Under the pieces are notes generated by a model. It saw nothing but the letters and a program-made list of their open reading frames with translations, made no database searches and was not told where the DNA came from. From the NCBI GenBank assembly GCA_019352035.1, contig JABBNZ010000015.1, positions 1 through 64,000 of the forward strand: DNA of 64,000 nt, given 5' to 3'. This DNA is from Pseudomonadota bacterium (GTDB lineage Bacteria; Pseudomonadota; Gammaproteobacteria; Steroidobacterales; Steroidobacteraceae). Below, piece after piece: positions 53,213 through 62,117 of this stretch. Position 1 is the stretch's first letter. Each line of letters opens with the position of its first letter. The position numbers and the translations under genes were made by a program.

Positions 53213-55290
53213 TTCGCGACCTGCGCACCCGCGTGAGGCGCGGACACGGGAGGCCTCACTGCGAGGTAGACCGTGCTCCAGAGCTGAGCTGCATCGGCTT
53301 CCGTGGCATCTGCGGAGGACGAGCCGAACGGCCTCACGTGGTAACGCCCGGTGGCATAGGACCACGACCAGAGCTCGGAATTCGCCATCGCGCGTGTAGC
53401 CTCGATTGCCGCCCACAGCGTGTGCTGCGCTCCCACGAGACGGTCCCGGAGTCGTGCCGGCAGATCTTGCCGCTGCAGCTGCCGCGCGAGACCCGCGGCG
53501 AAGAGCGCCTGCTGCCACGACCATATGACGGTGCCGTGATAGTCATGGCGGGTGAAAATCGCCTGCACCGAGGGCGGCGCGAATACCGGGTTGGCGACCA
53601 CCATTCCCGCGCCCGTCATCAGCCCGGCGGGAAAGGGCCGCATCAGCACCGAGACGATCCGCTCGAGAGTCTCGGGGTCAGGTCGTCCGAAGAGCAGCTC
53701 GTATCCGTCATCCGACTGCATGACCGGGATGGGCTTGCCGCGGGTGGTGAGCGAGAGCGCGTAGAAGCTCTCGCCGGCGCGCCCGAGCGCGGTGACCCCC
53801 GGCTGCGGCGCAATGCCCTGGGACGCCGAGTAAGCCTCGATGTCCTTCACGGCTGCCGCGTGGGACACGCTGACCTCGAAAAATGCCGGCGCCTTCCCCC
53901 GCCACACCCCAGCCATGGACGCAGCCCGGGCGAAAAGCGCCCGATCCGCCGATGTCAGGTAAGGGCCGAGCAGTCCACTGCGATAGAGACGCGCCGCGGC
54001 ATCGAGCGCTTCCGGCACCAACACCGCGTTGACGTCATAAGGATAGTGGCCGCCGCCCAGGCCGGTCGTGCTGTCGCGCCAGTCGCCGGCCGGCACACCG
54101 GGCTTGAGCCCGATCAGATTCGTGTAGCCCGGCTGGCGCACGAAATGCTCGGCGCTCAGCAGCACGTAGTGCAGATTCCGGACCAGAGCGGCGCCGCGGG
54201 CATCGCGCAGCGCCATGGGGCCGCCGACCGCTCCGGCGAGGAAGACGGCCGAGTGCGTCCGCTCGCGCGGATTGAGCAGCCACGCGGCCGCCACCGGCGC
54301 CAGCATGTAATCCTCATCGATCATCTGGTAGTGATACACAGGGGCCGCCGACAGGCTCCCGTTCTCCTTGCGATGATCGAGCACCGCTTGCTCACCGATA
54401 TCCTCCTCGTGCGCGACCTCTCCTTGCGGCGAGAGACGCGCCAGCGCCGAATCGAGGCCATCCTCGATCGCGGTGGCGCTCAGCGCCGGCATGAGGAGCC
54501 TCAGGCTCATGAGCGTGTCACGGCCGAAATACGTGTCGAACCGCCACGAGCCGGCCAGCAGCTTCTGCCGGTAGGCGAGAAAGGTGAGCGTATCGCGCGC
54601 CGCCGTATTCCCGGAGTCGGGCCGCCTCAGAAGCTCGCGTCCTGCGAGCGGAGTGAGAGGCCTCTCGCCGGTGAGCCCCGTGATGCGCAGCTCGATCCGC
54701 CCATGGCTCCCGGCGAGAATCTGGCTGCCTCGAAGCGTTCCGTGCAGCACCTCGACGGCGAGCCGGTAGCCGGCGGCACCGTCGAGCCGATCGCGGGTCC
54801 AAACGAGCGTGCGTCCCTCCAGCGCGGGCGCGATCCCGATCCCCTGCGGCAACTTCCCGAGCGATCCATAGTCGCGAAGCACCCGAATGCTGGAGAGGAC
54901 GGCCTGGTGGATCGTGAGCGCCGGATCGGCGATCTCGACCGATGCGGTGATGCCGTAGAGAGCCCTCCCCTTCGCGTCGCGGGCATGGACGCCCTTCAGG
55001 GGGCCGATGACGCGCCAGGCTCCGCGGCCCGACTGAGGCGCGAACCAGATTCCAACGCCGCTGTCTCCCGCGGGGAAGGCAACGAGGATGCGGGGATCCG
55101 CTCCCGAGCGCAGCACCAGATTCGCTGCGACCGGTCCCTCACGCAGGAAGTAATTGAGAAATCTGCCCGCGCTCACATGGAAAGCGAGACGCGGCGCCTC
55201 CGCCCGCGCCCAAGCTGCCCCGGAGAACAGAGCGGCCAGCAGGTAAGCCGCGGCGGCGGACCGAATCAGTAAAGCTCGTGCATGACCCAT
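53209..55290 (-). CDS. Secreted six-hairpin glycosidase-like protein (debranching-enzyme-like)
   Basis: I do not recognise a precise family. The 693-residue protein has a signal peptide (1-30) and a late alpha-toroid: RRPDSGNTAARDTLTFLAYR, SWRFDTYFGRDTLMSLRLLM, GSLSAAPVYHYQMIDEDYML, PYDVNAVLVPEAL and HGTVIWSWQQALFAAGL. FGRDTLMSL and the W-S-W-QQ segment recall glycogen-debranching and GH63-type barrels. It is coupled to the GH65-like gene, so the pair probably acts on one glycan. It is divergent from the TonB receptor gene. Confidence 0.65.
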   Translation of the reverse strand: MGHARALLIRSAAAAYLLAALFSGAAWARAEAPRLAFHVSAGRFLNYFLREGPVAANLVLRSGADPRILVAFPAGDSGVGIWFAPQSGRGAWRVIGPLKGVHARDAKGRALYGITASVEIADPALTIHQAVLSSIRVLRDYGSLGKLPQGIGIAPALEGRTLVWTRDRLDGAAGYRLAVEVLHGTLRGSQILAGSHGRIELRITGLTGERPLTPLAGRELLRRPDSGNTAARDTLTFLAYRQKLLAGSWRFDTYFGRDTLMSLRLLMPALSATAIEDGLDSALARLSPQGEVAHEEDIGEQAVLDHRKENGSLSAAPVYHYQMIDEDYMLAPVAAAWLLNPRERTHSAVFLAGAVGGPMALRDARGAALVRNLHYVLLSAEHFVRQPGYTNLIGLKPGVPAGDWRDSTTGLGGGHYPYDVNAVLVPEALDAAARLYRSGLLGPYLTSADRALFARAASMAGVWRGKAPAFFEVSVSHAAAVKDIEAYSASQGIAPQPGVTALGRAGESFYALSLTTRGKPIPVMQSDDGYELLFGRPDPETLERIVSVLMRPFPAGLMTGAGMVVANPVFAPPSVQAIFTRHDYHGTVIWSWQQALFAAGLARQLQRQDLPARLRDRLVGAQHTLWAAIEATRAMANSELWSWSYATGRYHVRPFGSSSADATEADAAQLWSTVYLAVRPPVSAPHAGAQVAK

Positions 55291-55628
55291 GAGCGGCGCT
55301 TCCTCCAGCGGCTTGTGGCGAATCCACGACTTATAGCCGCTTCGCCCGCCGCCGTCATCCTCATTGCCCCGCCCGCCGAGGAAGATCAGGGTGCCGCGAT
55401 ATTTCTACTTCATCGGAATGGCGGAGATCTCGCCGCCAAACGTCTACTCCCTAGATGACCGCTCGCCCGGAACGGCCGTGCCGGACTGCCGCGCGCCGCC
55501 CGGAGTCTCTCCCCAGCCGCAGGCCGGGGATGTTGCCATCGCGCAACGACACGCTTCCGAACGGGCGGCATCACGAATAGTGGTCCCGTCGCCGGCTTCC
55601 GGCGGCACTTTTTATTGGGGGATTTTCC
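55291..55628. other. Divergent intergenic region, glycosidase operon / TonB receptor
   Basis: 338 bases with no gene. It should contain promoters for both directions, though I see no strong -10 or -35. GAGATCTC (an 8-bp palindrome) is near 55420, and a terminator-like hairpin lies at 55590-55604. No cobalamin riboswitch B12 box was found. Confidence 0.5.
55590..55615 (+). terminator. Terminator-like hairpin in the TonB receptor leader
   Basis: CGCCGG-CTT-CCGGCG (55590-55604), then GCACTTTTTATT. It ends 13 nt before the receptor ATG, between any upstream promoter and the gene, so it would act as an attenuator or mask the ribosome site rather than end a separate transcript. Confidence 0.4.
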
Positions 55629-58265
55629 ATGAGTGTCAATGCCAAGAATGCGCCCCGCGGGGCGCTCCATCCGGCCCGCCAGCGGCTCATCGCGACCCGC
55701 AATGCGCTGGCCGCATCGCCCTCCCGGCGGAACCGGTTGAGCGGCGCCGGAACAAGCAGCGTGGCGGCCGTCGTCGCCGGAATTCTCGCCGCCGGGGGTC
55801 TGGCCGTCTGCGCAAGCGCCCAGGCGCAAACCGCGACACTTCCTCCGACTGCGACGCAGACCACCCAGCCCCTGCAGGAGGTCGTCGTCACCGCCACGGC
55901 GACCGCCGTGAAGCAACTGGATGCGAGCTACAACATCGTAGCGGCATCCGAACATCAGATTGCAATGGCGAACCCCGCGAGCGTAGCCGATATCTACAAA
56001 CTCTCGCCCGGCGTCTGGCCGGAATCCTCGGGCGGACAAACCGGCGCCAACATCGACGTGGCCGGCTTTCCGCTCGGCGGCGGTGATTCCCCGTATTTCA
56101 CCACCATGATCGAGGGCACGCCTCTCTACGGCGCTCCTTTTCTCTCCTTCATGGACAACAGCTCGCTGATACGCATGGATGACACGGTCAAGCGCGTCGA
56201 GATCGTGCAGGGCGGACCCAGCGCGATCTTCGGTCCGGGCCAGCCGGGCGCGACCGCCAACTTCATCCTGCGGACCGGCTCGGACCAGCAGAAGGGGTCG
56301 GTGGGCGTCACTTACGGCACCCAGGGAATGTACCGCCTGGATGCGTTCGAAAGCGGCAAGCTGACCGACGGCTGGTACGGCAGCATCGGCGGCTTTTACC
56401 GCAAATCCGACGGTGTGCGCAATCCGCAGTATCCGGCCGACATCGGCGGGCAGCTGACGGCCACGTTGAAGCACGATCTCGACCATGGGTCGATCATGTT
56501 CTGGGCCAGAACCCTGCACGACCGTAATCAATGGGTCGCCGACTTTCCCTATACCGTCTCCAACGGCGCGGTTCACACGTATCCCGGCTTCAATCAGCTA
56601 AACTCCACCTACAACAGCAGGCAGCTGGAGAATTTCCAGGTACCGGACCCGGGGTGCAACTGCTTTCAGAACGACAACATCAGCTCTGGCCGCGGCGCCG
56701 ACCTGAACTATTTAGGCTCGGTCTTCCACGACGCATTCGGCAACGGCTGGTCGCTCAGCAACAACTTCATATTTGACGGCGGTCATGTCCCCACGCACGC
56801 GCTGATCAACAACGGGAACCCCTCGACGCTGGCGTCCTTCGTTTCAGGCCTGACCCTGCCGAGCGCCCTGACGCCGACCATGGTGCAAGCCAACTTCAAC
56901 AACGGGCAGGCGGTGGACCCGAACCAAAGCGTCGTCACCCAGCAGGTCTGGGACGTTCAGAAGAAAATCACGAACGTCATCGATGAATTGCGCGTGAACA
57001 AGGCCCTTGGCGACGGTAATACCCTGACCCTCGGCCTGTATTTGGCCCACTACACCATGAACGACAACTGGTCGTTGAGCTCCAACGTGCTGATCACCAA
57101 TCAGCCGAACGCGGCGCCGATCATCCTGTCGGCCGCCGCGGGCGGGAACCTCTACCAGGTGAGCAGCCCTCAGGGCGTCGTGAATGCCAACGGGGGCTAC
57201 TACATCCTGCAGAACGGCAGCGCCACGAATATCGCCCCCTATCTTTCCGACTCATGGAAGATTGATCGCTGGCTGTTCGATGCCGGGATCCGCGTCGAGC
57301 ACATCAACCTGAGCCAGGAAACCACCAACTCTTCTCCGGTTCAGATGGGGACGCAGTACGATCTCTGGGACAACGCGGTCGAACTGCCCAACGGCACGTG
57401 GTCGCACGGCCACGAGAACAACACCATGCCGACGTATTCCGTGGGCGCGAATTACGAGTTCAACGACCATATGAGCGCCTATGTGCGCATCAATAATGGC
57501 GTGCTGTTCGAGAACTTCGACGATGTTCGCTGCAACGTTTACAACGGCTCGAACGGCTGCCCCAACAGGACGCCCCTGCAAACGGTGCAGAACTACGAGT
57601 TCGGCTTCAAGATTCAGAACCGCTGGACGTACGTCGATGCGTCGGTTTACCGCAAGACCTTCAAGGGAATTGCGTATACACCAACGAATATCGACAGCGT
57701 GCCGATCGGCCCGGCCTCCACCTATGGGTCGACCTCCACGGGCGTGCGACTCGTCGGCAGCATAAATCCCTTTGCGTCGAGCGATATCGAAGCCTTGAGC
57801 GGGTTCAGGATCGAACTCAATGGCATCTACGAAAATGCCTACTACCAAGACTTCCACGGCTGCTTCACATACACAAACATCAACAATCAGGTGATCTGCG
57901 GCACCATCAACGGTAACCAGCTCGCGCGTCTGCCGAAGTTTCAGATCCGGGTGACACCGAGCGACATGCAGTCGTTCAACTGGGGCACGTTGACCGAGCA
58001 ACTGACGTACGAAAACATAGGTCAGCGCTACCAGGACAACACCAGTCTGACGCCGCTGCCCGCTTATTACGACCTGGCCGCGGGTATCGACGCCATGATC
58101 GGGGAGCACTTCGAGCTGCGGGTACTCGGCTCCAATCTCACCAACCAGCTCGGGCTCACCGAGGGTAACGCCCGGTTCGGCGGCAACACGGTGCAGAACA
58201 ACGTCGGCTTCGGCCGTTCGATCGTCGGCCGCGAAGTCAACGTCACGGCCAAGTACTACTGGTAA
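55629..58265 (+). CDS. TonB-dependent receptor
   Basis: Outer-membrane importer of 878 residues. A long N-terminal leader (signal helix near 40-65, ending ASAQAQ) is followed by a TonB-box-like QEVVVTATAT, a plug domain (about 90-220; VKRVEIVQGGPSAIFGPGQP) and a 22-strand-type barrel ending AKYYW with terminal aromatic. The GGxxSxxYG-type plug residues and N-rich loops suggest a sugar or siderophore ligand; the glycosidase genes next door favour a glycan. GGGGGA precedes the ATG. Confidence 0.94.
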   Translation: MSVNAKNAPRGALHPARQRLIATRNALAASPSRRNRLSGAGTSSVAAVVAGILAAGGLAVCASAQAQTATLPPTATQTTQPLQEVVVTATATAVKQLDASYNIVAASEHQIAMANPASVADIYKLSPGVWPESSGGQTGANIDVAGFPLGGGDSPYFTTMIEGTPLYGAPFLSFMDNSSLIRMDDTVKRVEIVQGGPSAIFGPGQPGATANFILRTGSDQQKGSVGVTYGTQGMYRLDAFESGKLTDGWYGSIGGFYRKSDGVRNPQYPADIGGQLTATLKHDLDHGSIMFWARTLHDRNQWVADFPYTVSNGAVHTYPGFNQLNSTYNSRQLENFQVPDPGCNCFQNDNISSGRGADLNYLGSVFHDAFGNGWSLSNNFIFDGGHVPTHALINNGNPSTLASFVSGLTLPSALTPTMVQANFNNGQAVDPNQSVVTQQVWDVQKKITNVIDELRVNKALGDGNTLTLGLYLAHYTMNDNWSLSSNVLITNQPNAAPIILSAAAGGNLYQVSSPQGVVNANGGYYILQNGSATNIAPYLSDSWKIDRWLFDAGIRVEHINLSQETTNSSPVQMGTQYDLWDNAVELPNGTWSHGHENNTMPTYSVGANYEFNDHMSAYVRINNGVLFENFDDVRCNVYNGSNGCPNRTPLQTVQNYEFGFKIQNRWTYVDASVYRKTFKGIAYTPTNIDSVPIGPASTYGSTSTGVRLVGSINPFASSDIEALSGFRIELNGIYENAYYQDFHGCFTYTNINNQVICGTINGNQLARLPKFQIRVTPSDMQSFNWGTLTEQLTYENIGQRYQDNTSLTPLPAYYDLAAGIDAMIGEHFELRVLGSNLTNQLGLTEGNARFGGNTVQNNVGFGRSIVGREVNVTAKYYW

Positions 58266-58280
58266 CGCCACCGAGACCTT

Positions 58281-58312
58281 CTCCCCTCACGACCAAGTGA
58301 GGGGAGATTTTT
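58281..58312 (+). terminator. Rho-independent terminator of the TonB receptor gene
   Basis: CTCCCCTCAC-GACCAA-GTGAGGGGAG, a perfect 10-bp stem with a 6-base loop, followed by ATTTTTG. It begins 15 nt after the receptor stop, so the next gene needs its own promoter. Confidence 0.88.
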
Positions 58313-58478
58313 GTCACATTACCCCTCGCGTCATCGGGCGCGAGGAGACGGCGGCGGCGCTCTTCCCCCGGAGCGCCGCCGCGCATTTCGGGCAGGCCGA
58401 TCGGCGACCCGATGCGTGAGAACTCCGTCCGTGCGAGAATCGGCCGGCTGTCTCCCGCGATTCCCGGGTTCACCTCCA

Positions 58479-60302
58479 GTGTCCGTTCCGGCTTCCGTTC
58501 TCGAAGCGATGCGCGCCATCAGTGGCCTGCTGCAGGCGGGCCAGTTCCGCGCGGCGCATGAGCGCCTCGAGGCCATCGCCGAGGCCAACCCCACCTTCGT
58601 GGAAGCCCTGCGGCTATTGGCAGGCACCAAGCTCGCCTTGGGGGATGCGCGGGCCGCGGAGGCGCTGCTTCGGCGTGCCCTCGAGCTCGATCCCGGCTGG
58701 GCGGCGACGCACACGACGCTCGGGGAGTTGCTGCTGGCGAGCGGCCGCGGCAGCGAAGCCGAGATCGCGCTGCGGCGCGCGATCGAGGGCGCCCGGGCCG
58801 ATCCACGGGCTGCCCTGGTGCTGGCGCGCTACTACAACGACACCGGGCGGCCGGCACAGGCGCTGACAGTCGCCGCGTCGTTTTGCACGCCGGGCCGGCG
58901 GCTGGACTCCGAGCTGGCTACGCAACATGTCACCGCGCTCATCGCGCTCGGGCGGCAGGCGGAAGCCCTCTCCCTATTCGGCGAAGTCGCCGGCACCGTG
59001 CCGGATAACCCCGCGTCCGCCCAGGCGCTCGCGCTCGCGCTCAACGCGGTGGGCCGCCATGCGGAGGCCGGGCAGGTTGCGCAGCGGGCTCTGGCGCGGG
59101 GCTTCAGGACGGCGACGCTCTGCCTGACTTACGCCAAGAGTCTGATGGCGGAAGGCGCCAATGAACGCGCCGAGGCGGCATTGCGCGATTGCCTGAGGCT
59201 CGAGCCGCGGCTCACCGAGGCGCACAACAGTCTCGCGCAGCTCATCTGGGTGCGCACGGGCGATCTCGCAAGCGCCACCGAAGCGCTCGATGAGGCCTTG
59301 CGGCGGTTCGGCAACGACGATGCGCTCTGGGCAACCAAGGCGGCCATCCTGCAGGGCGCGGGAGATGCCCGGGCCGCCTTTGAGTGCCTCGCTCCACGGG
59401 CCGAGCGCGCCCAGGCCCCGCCCGTGCTGCTCGTGCGTGCGGGACTCTCGGCGCTGGATTTCGATCCGGCCCAGGCACTCACTCTTGCGCAGCGGGCGAT
59501 ACGCCTTCTGCCCGATAACACTCCCGCCCGCAACCTCCTGGCGGCGGCCCAACTTGGCGTGGGCGATGCAAGGGGCGCTTTGCAGAACTGCGAGCAGCTC
59601 CTGGCCCGGACACCGGACGATCAGTATCTGATCGCCTTACAGAGCACGGCGCTGCGCCTCCTGGGCGATGCGCGCTACGCGCAACTTTGCGACTACCGCA
59701 ATCTGATCCTGCCGCTCGCCATCGAGCCGCCCCCGCCCTGGCGGGATCTTCCGAGCTTCCTCGCCGACCTGACGGCCAGTCTCAACCGCATGCACGACCC
59801 CAACGGTCATGCCCTGCTCTTCCAATCACTGCGCCACGGCACCGAGACGACCCAGGATCTCACGCGCAGCGCCGATCCCGCGGTGCGCGCGCTCTTTGAC
59901 GCCTTTGCCGCTCCGATCGCGCGTTACCTCGATCACATCGGCCGAGGCACCGACGCGCTGCGCCGGCGCAATGCGGGCCGGTGGCGATTCAATGGCAGCT
60001 GGTCGGTGCGGCTGCGCAATCGCGGCTTTCACATGAGCCACGTCCATCCGCGCGGGTGGATCTCCTCCGCGTTTTACGTGGAGCTTCCCGACGTCATGGT
60101 GGACGGCCGCACGGAGGAAGGCGTCCTCAGCTTCGGCAAGCCCGGCATCTTGACGACCCCGTCGCTCGATGCCGAATACTCCGTGCGCCCGAGCCCCGGT
60201 ATGCTCGTGCTCTTCCCGTCGTACTTCTGGCACGGCACCATCCCGTTCCAGAGCCCGCAACCGCGCCTCACGGTAGCTTTTGACGCCGTACCGGAGCGTT
60301 GA
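58479..60302 (+). CDS. TPR protein with C-terminal 2OG-Fe(II) oxygenase-like domain
   Basis: Putative 2-oxoglutarate/iron dioxygenase with a large TPR region. About 607 residues: TPR-like repeats across about 1-430 (LLAGTKLALGDARAAEALLR and similar A-x-x-x-L-x-x-A periodicity) then an oxygenase fold with HMSHVHPRGWISSAFYVELP (His ligands) and LFPSYFWHGTIPF with RLTVAFD. Such genes often lie beside TonB receptors. The substrate is unknown. Start GTG at 58479 or ATG at 58509; an upstream TTG lies inside the terminator and is rejected. Confidence 0.82.
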   Translation: MSVPASVLEAMRAISGLLQAGQFRAAHERLEAIAEANPTFVEALRLLAGTKLALGDARAAEALLRRALELDPGWAATHTTLGELLLASGRGSEAEIALRRAIEGARADPRAALVLARYYNDTGRPAQALTVAASFCTPGRRLDSELATQHVTALIALGRQAEALSLFGEVAGTVPDNPASAQALALALNAVGRHAEAGQVAQRALARGFRTATLCLTYAKSLMAEGANERAEAALRDCLRLEPRLTEAHNSLAQLIWVRTGDLASATEALDEALRRFGNDDALWATKAAILQGAGDARAAFECLAPRAERAQAPPVLLVRAGLSALDFDPAQALTLAQRAIRLLPDNTPARNLLAAAQLGVGDARGALQNCEQLLARTPDDQYLIALQSTALRLLGDARYAQLCDYRNLILPLAIEPPPPWRDLPSFLADLTASLNRMHDPNGHALLFQSLRHGTETTQDLTRSADPAVRALFDAFAAPIARYLDHIGRGTDALRRRNAGRWRFNGSWSVRLRNRGFHMSHVHPRGWISSAFYVELPDVMVDGRTEEGVLSFGKPGILTTPSLDAEYSVRPSPGMLVLFPSYFWHGTIPFQSPQPRLTVAFDAVPER

Positions 60303-60399
60303 TCGAGCAGCCCGTCGATTTCGGCCTGTTCCGTTCGACTATCCGATGCGCACGGCGGCGACGGCAGCCGCTTTCCGCGAAAACCCGAGGAGCACGACC

Positions 60400-61014
60400 A
60401 TGGCCGAGCTGACCGTAACGACTTTCCTGAGCGTGGATGGCGTCATCCAGGCTCCCGGGGGGCCCAAGGAAGATACCGCCGGCGGTTTCCGGTACGGCGG
60501 CTGGGTCTTCCCCCATGCCGGTCCGGACATGGGTGCGATCATGGTGGAGATCTTCTCCAAGGCGGACGCGTTTCTTCTGGGGCGAGGCACGTACGACCTC
60601 TTTGCCGCGCATTGGCCGCGGGTCACCGATCCCAATGACCCGATCGCCGGCAAGCTCAATGCGCTGCCCAAACACATCGTCTCACGCAGCCGGGAATCGT
60701 TCGAGTGGCAGAACGCCTCCCTCGTCCGGGATGTCGTCGAGGAGATCGCCGGGCTCAAGAAGCGCTACCGGGGCGAGATCCAGGTCCATGGCAGCGCAGG
60801 ACTCCTTCAGACCCTGATCCAGCGGGATCTGATCGACGAATACCGGTTGCTGACTTTTCCGCTGATCCTCGGATCGGGCAAGCGACTCTTCGGTCCCGCC
60901 GCCGCCCCCGGGGCCCTCACGCTGAAGGAATCCCGAACGACGCCTGCGGGCGTCGTCTACTGCGCATACCGTCGCTCGGGGCCGGTGAAGACAGGCTCTT
61001 TTGCGCTCGACTGA
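60400..61014 (+). CDS. DHFR/RibD-like reductase
   Basis: Dihydrofolate reductase-fold protein of the RibD C-terminal family, 204 residues. It shows FLSVDGVIQAPGG (9-21), LLGRGTYDLFA, GEIQVHGSAGLLQTLI and FPLILGSGKRLF, the pattern of the many small YyaP/YwjB-like reductases of unknown substrate. GAGGAG precedes the ATG at 60400. A longer frame upstream is not conserved. It is not part of the riboflavin operon here. Confidence 0.88.
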   Translation: MAELTVTTFLSVDGVIQAPGGPKEDTAGGFRYGGWVFPHAGPDMGAIMVEIFSKADAFLLGRGTYDLFAAHWPRVTDPNDPIAGKLNALPKHIVSRSRESFEWQNASLVRDVVEEIAGLKKRYRGEIQVHGSAGLLQTLIQRDLIDEYRLLTFPLILGSGKRLFGPAAAPGALTLKESRTTPAGVVYCAYRRSGPVKTGSFALD

Positions 61015-61108
61015 CCGCCGCCCCCCTGGACCTCCCGAAGCGGCCTGCCCAGCGATCCATTCGTGCGCTGCTTCGCACGCGCAATAGCCGTCGTGTACGC
61101 TTGCCGAC

Positions 61109-62083
61109 ATGGTTATGACGGCAGATCGCACCTGCGGACGGCAGTGGACGGACGTGCGCCGCATCACCGCGCTCGGTGAGCCGCTGCTCGAGCTGCAACC
61201 GGGAGCGGCCGGCGATGTCCGGCTGGCGTTCGGCGGCGACGTCGCCAACTCAATGGTCTGTCTCGCCAGGATTCTCGGGCCGGGCGCCGCACGCATCTCG
61301 GTGGTTACTGCACTGGGTGACAGCAGCTACTCCGCGTGGCTGCGCGAGCGGCTGACGCGCGAGAGCATCCATGTCATCGAGGCCTCGATCGGAGGCGAGC
61401 CGGGCATCTATGGCTTGCCGCTCGAGGCGGGAAGCCGTTGCGGATTTTCCTACTGGCGGGAGCAGTCGGCGGCGCGCGCCTTCCTGCAAGCGGCCGATCT
61501 CGGCCGCTTCGAGGAACTCCTCGGGGATCCCCAGGTGCTGCTCGTCACCGGCATCACGCTCGCCCTCTGCTCGCGCGCGAGCTTCGAGCACCTCTGCCGC
61601 TGGGCGGATCGGCACCGTGACTGCCGTATCGTTTTCGACTGCAACTTCCGCAAGCGCCTCTGGGACAGCGAGGCGCAAGCTCGGGAGCGCATCGGCGCGT
61701 TCGAGCCGCTCTCCTCGCTGATCGCCACCGGCGCGGAGGACGAAAGGACGCTCTGGGGCGCCACAAGCACGCCGCAGATCATCGCGCGTGTCAGCCGCCT
61801 TCCGGCCGAATACCTGATCCGCGGCGGACCCGAGGGATGCTGGGTGGGATCGGGGCAGAACAGTCAGCATGTCGCGACCGAGCCCGTCAGGGTAGTTGGA
61901 GACACCGCAGGCGCCGGCGACGCGCACCTCGCCAGTTACCTGGGCGCCAGGATCTCGGGACTCGAGCGGACCGAAGCGGCCGCGTACGCGAACAAGGCCG
62001 CCGCGGTCATCGTCGCCCAGCGCGGCTCCATGCCCCATCGCGGCACGCAATTTCCGCCCCTTCCGATTCGCGCGCCAGCGTAG
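61109..62083 (+). CDS. PfkB-family sugar kinase (2-keto-3-deoxygluconate kinase-like)
   Basis: Ribokinase-fold sugar kinase of 324 residues, probably KdgK-like. ITALGEPLLELQPG opens the fold, FGGDVANSMVCLAR fits the KDG-kinase GGDxxN site, FDCNFRKRLW the central segment, and DTAGAGDA (265-272) carries the catalytic Asp (D271). KDG phosphorylation would feed the Entner-Doudoroff route from uronates. Glycosidase and receptor genes nearby fit that, but there is no aldolase or dehydratase in the window. Confidence 0.85.
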   Translation: MVMTADRTCGRQWTDVRRITALGEPLLELQPGAAGDVRLAFGGDVANSMVCLARILGPGAARISVVTALGDSSYSAWLRERLTRESIHVIEASIGGEPGIYGLPLEAGSRCGFSYWREQSAARAFLQAADLGRFEELLGDPQVLLVTGITLALCSRASFEHLCRWADRHRDCRIVFDCNFRKRLWDSEAQARERIGAFEPLSSLIATGAEDERTLWGATSTPQIIARVSRLPAEYLIRGGPEGCWVGSGQNSQHVATEPVRVVGDTAGAGDAHLASYLGARISGLERTEAAAYANKAAAVIVAQRGSMPHRGTQFPPLPIRAPA

Positions 62084-62117
62084 CTTCGCCGCCCTCTTCT
62101 GACTCGGGGACACCCTG

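Noticed and set aside
55291-55628. Cobalamin riboswitch upstream of the TonB receptor
   Set aside because: No B12 box or associated stem pattern is present.
58311-58478. N-terminal extension of the TPR-2OG protein from a TTG at 58311
   Set aside because: That TTG lies in the T-tract of a strong terminator, and the extension has no TPR character.
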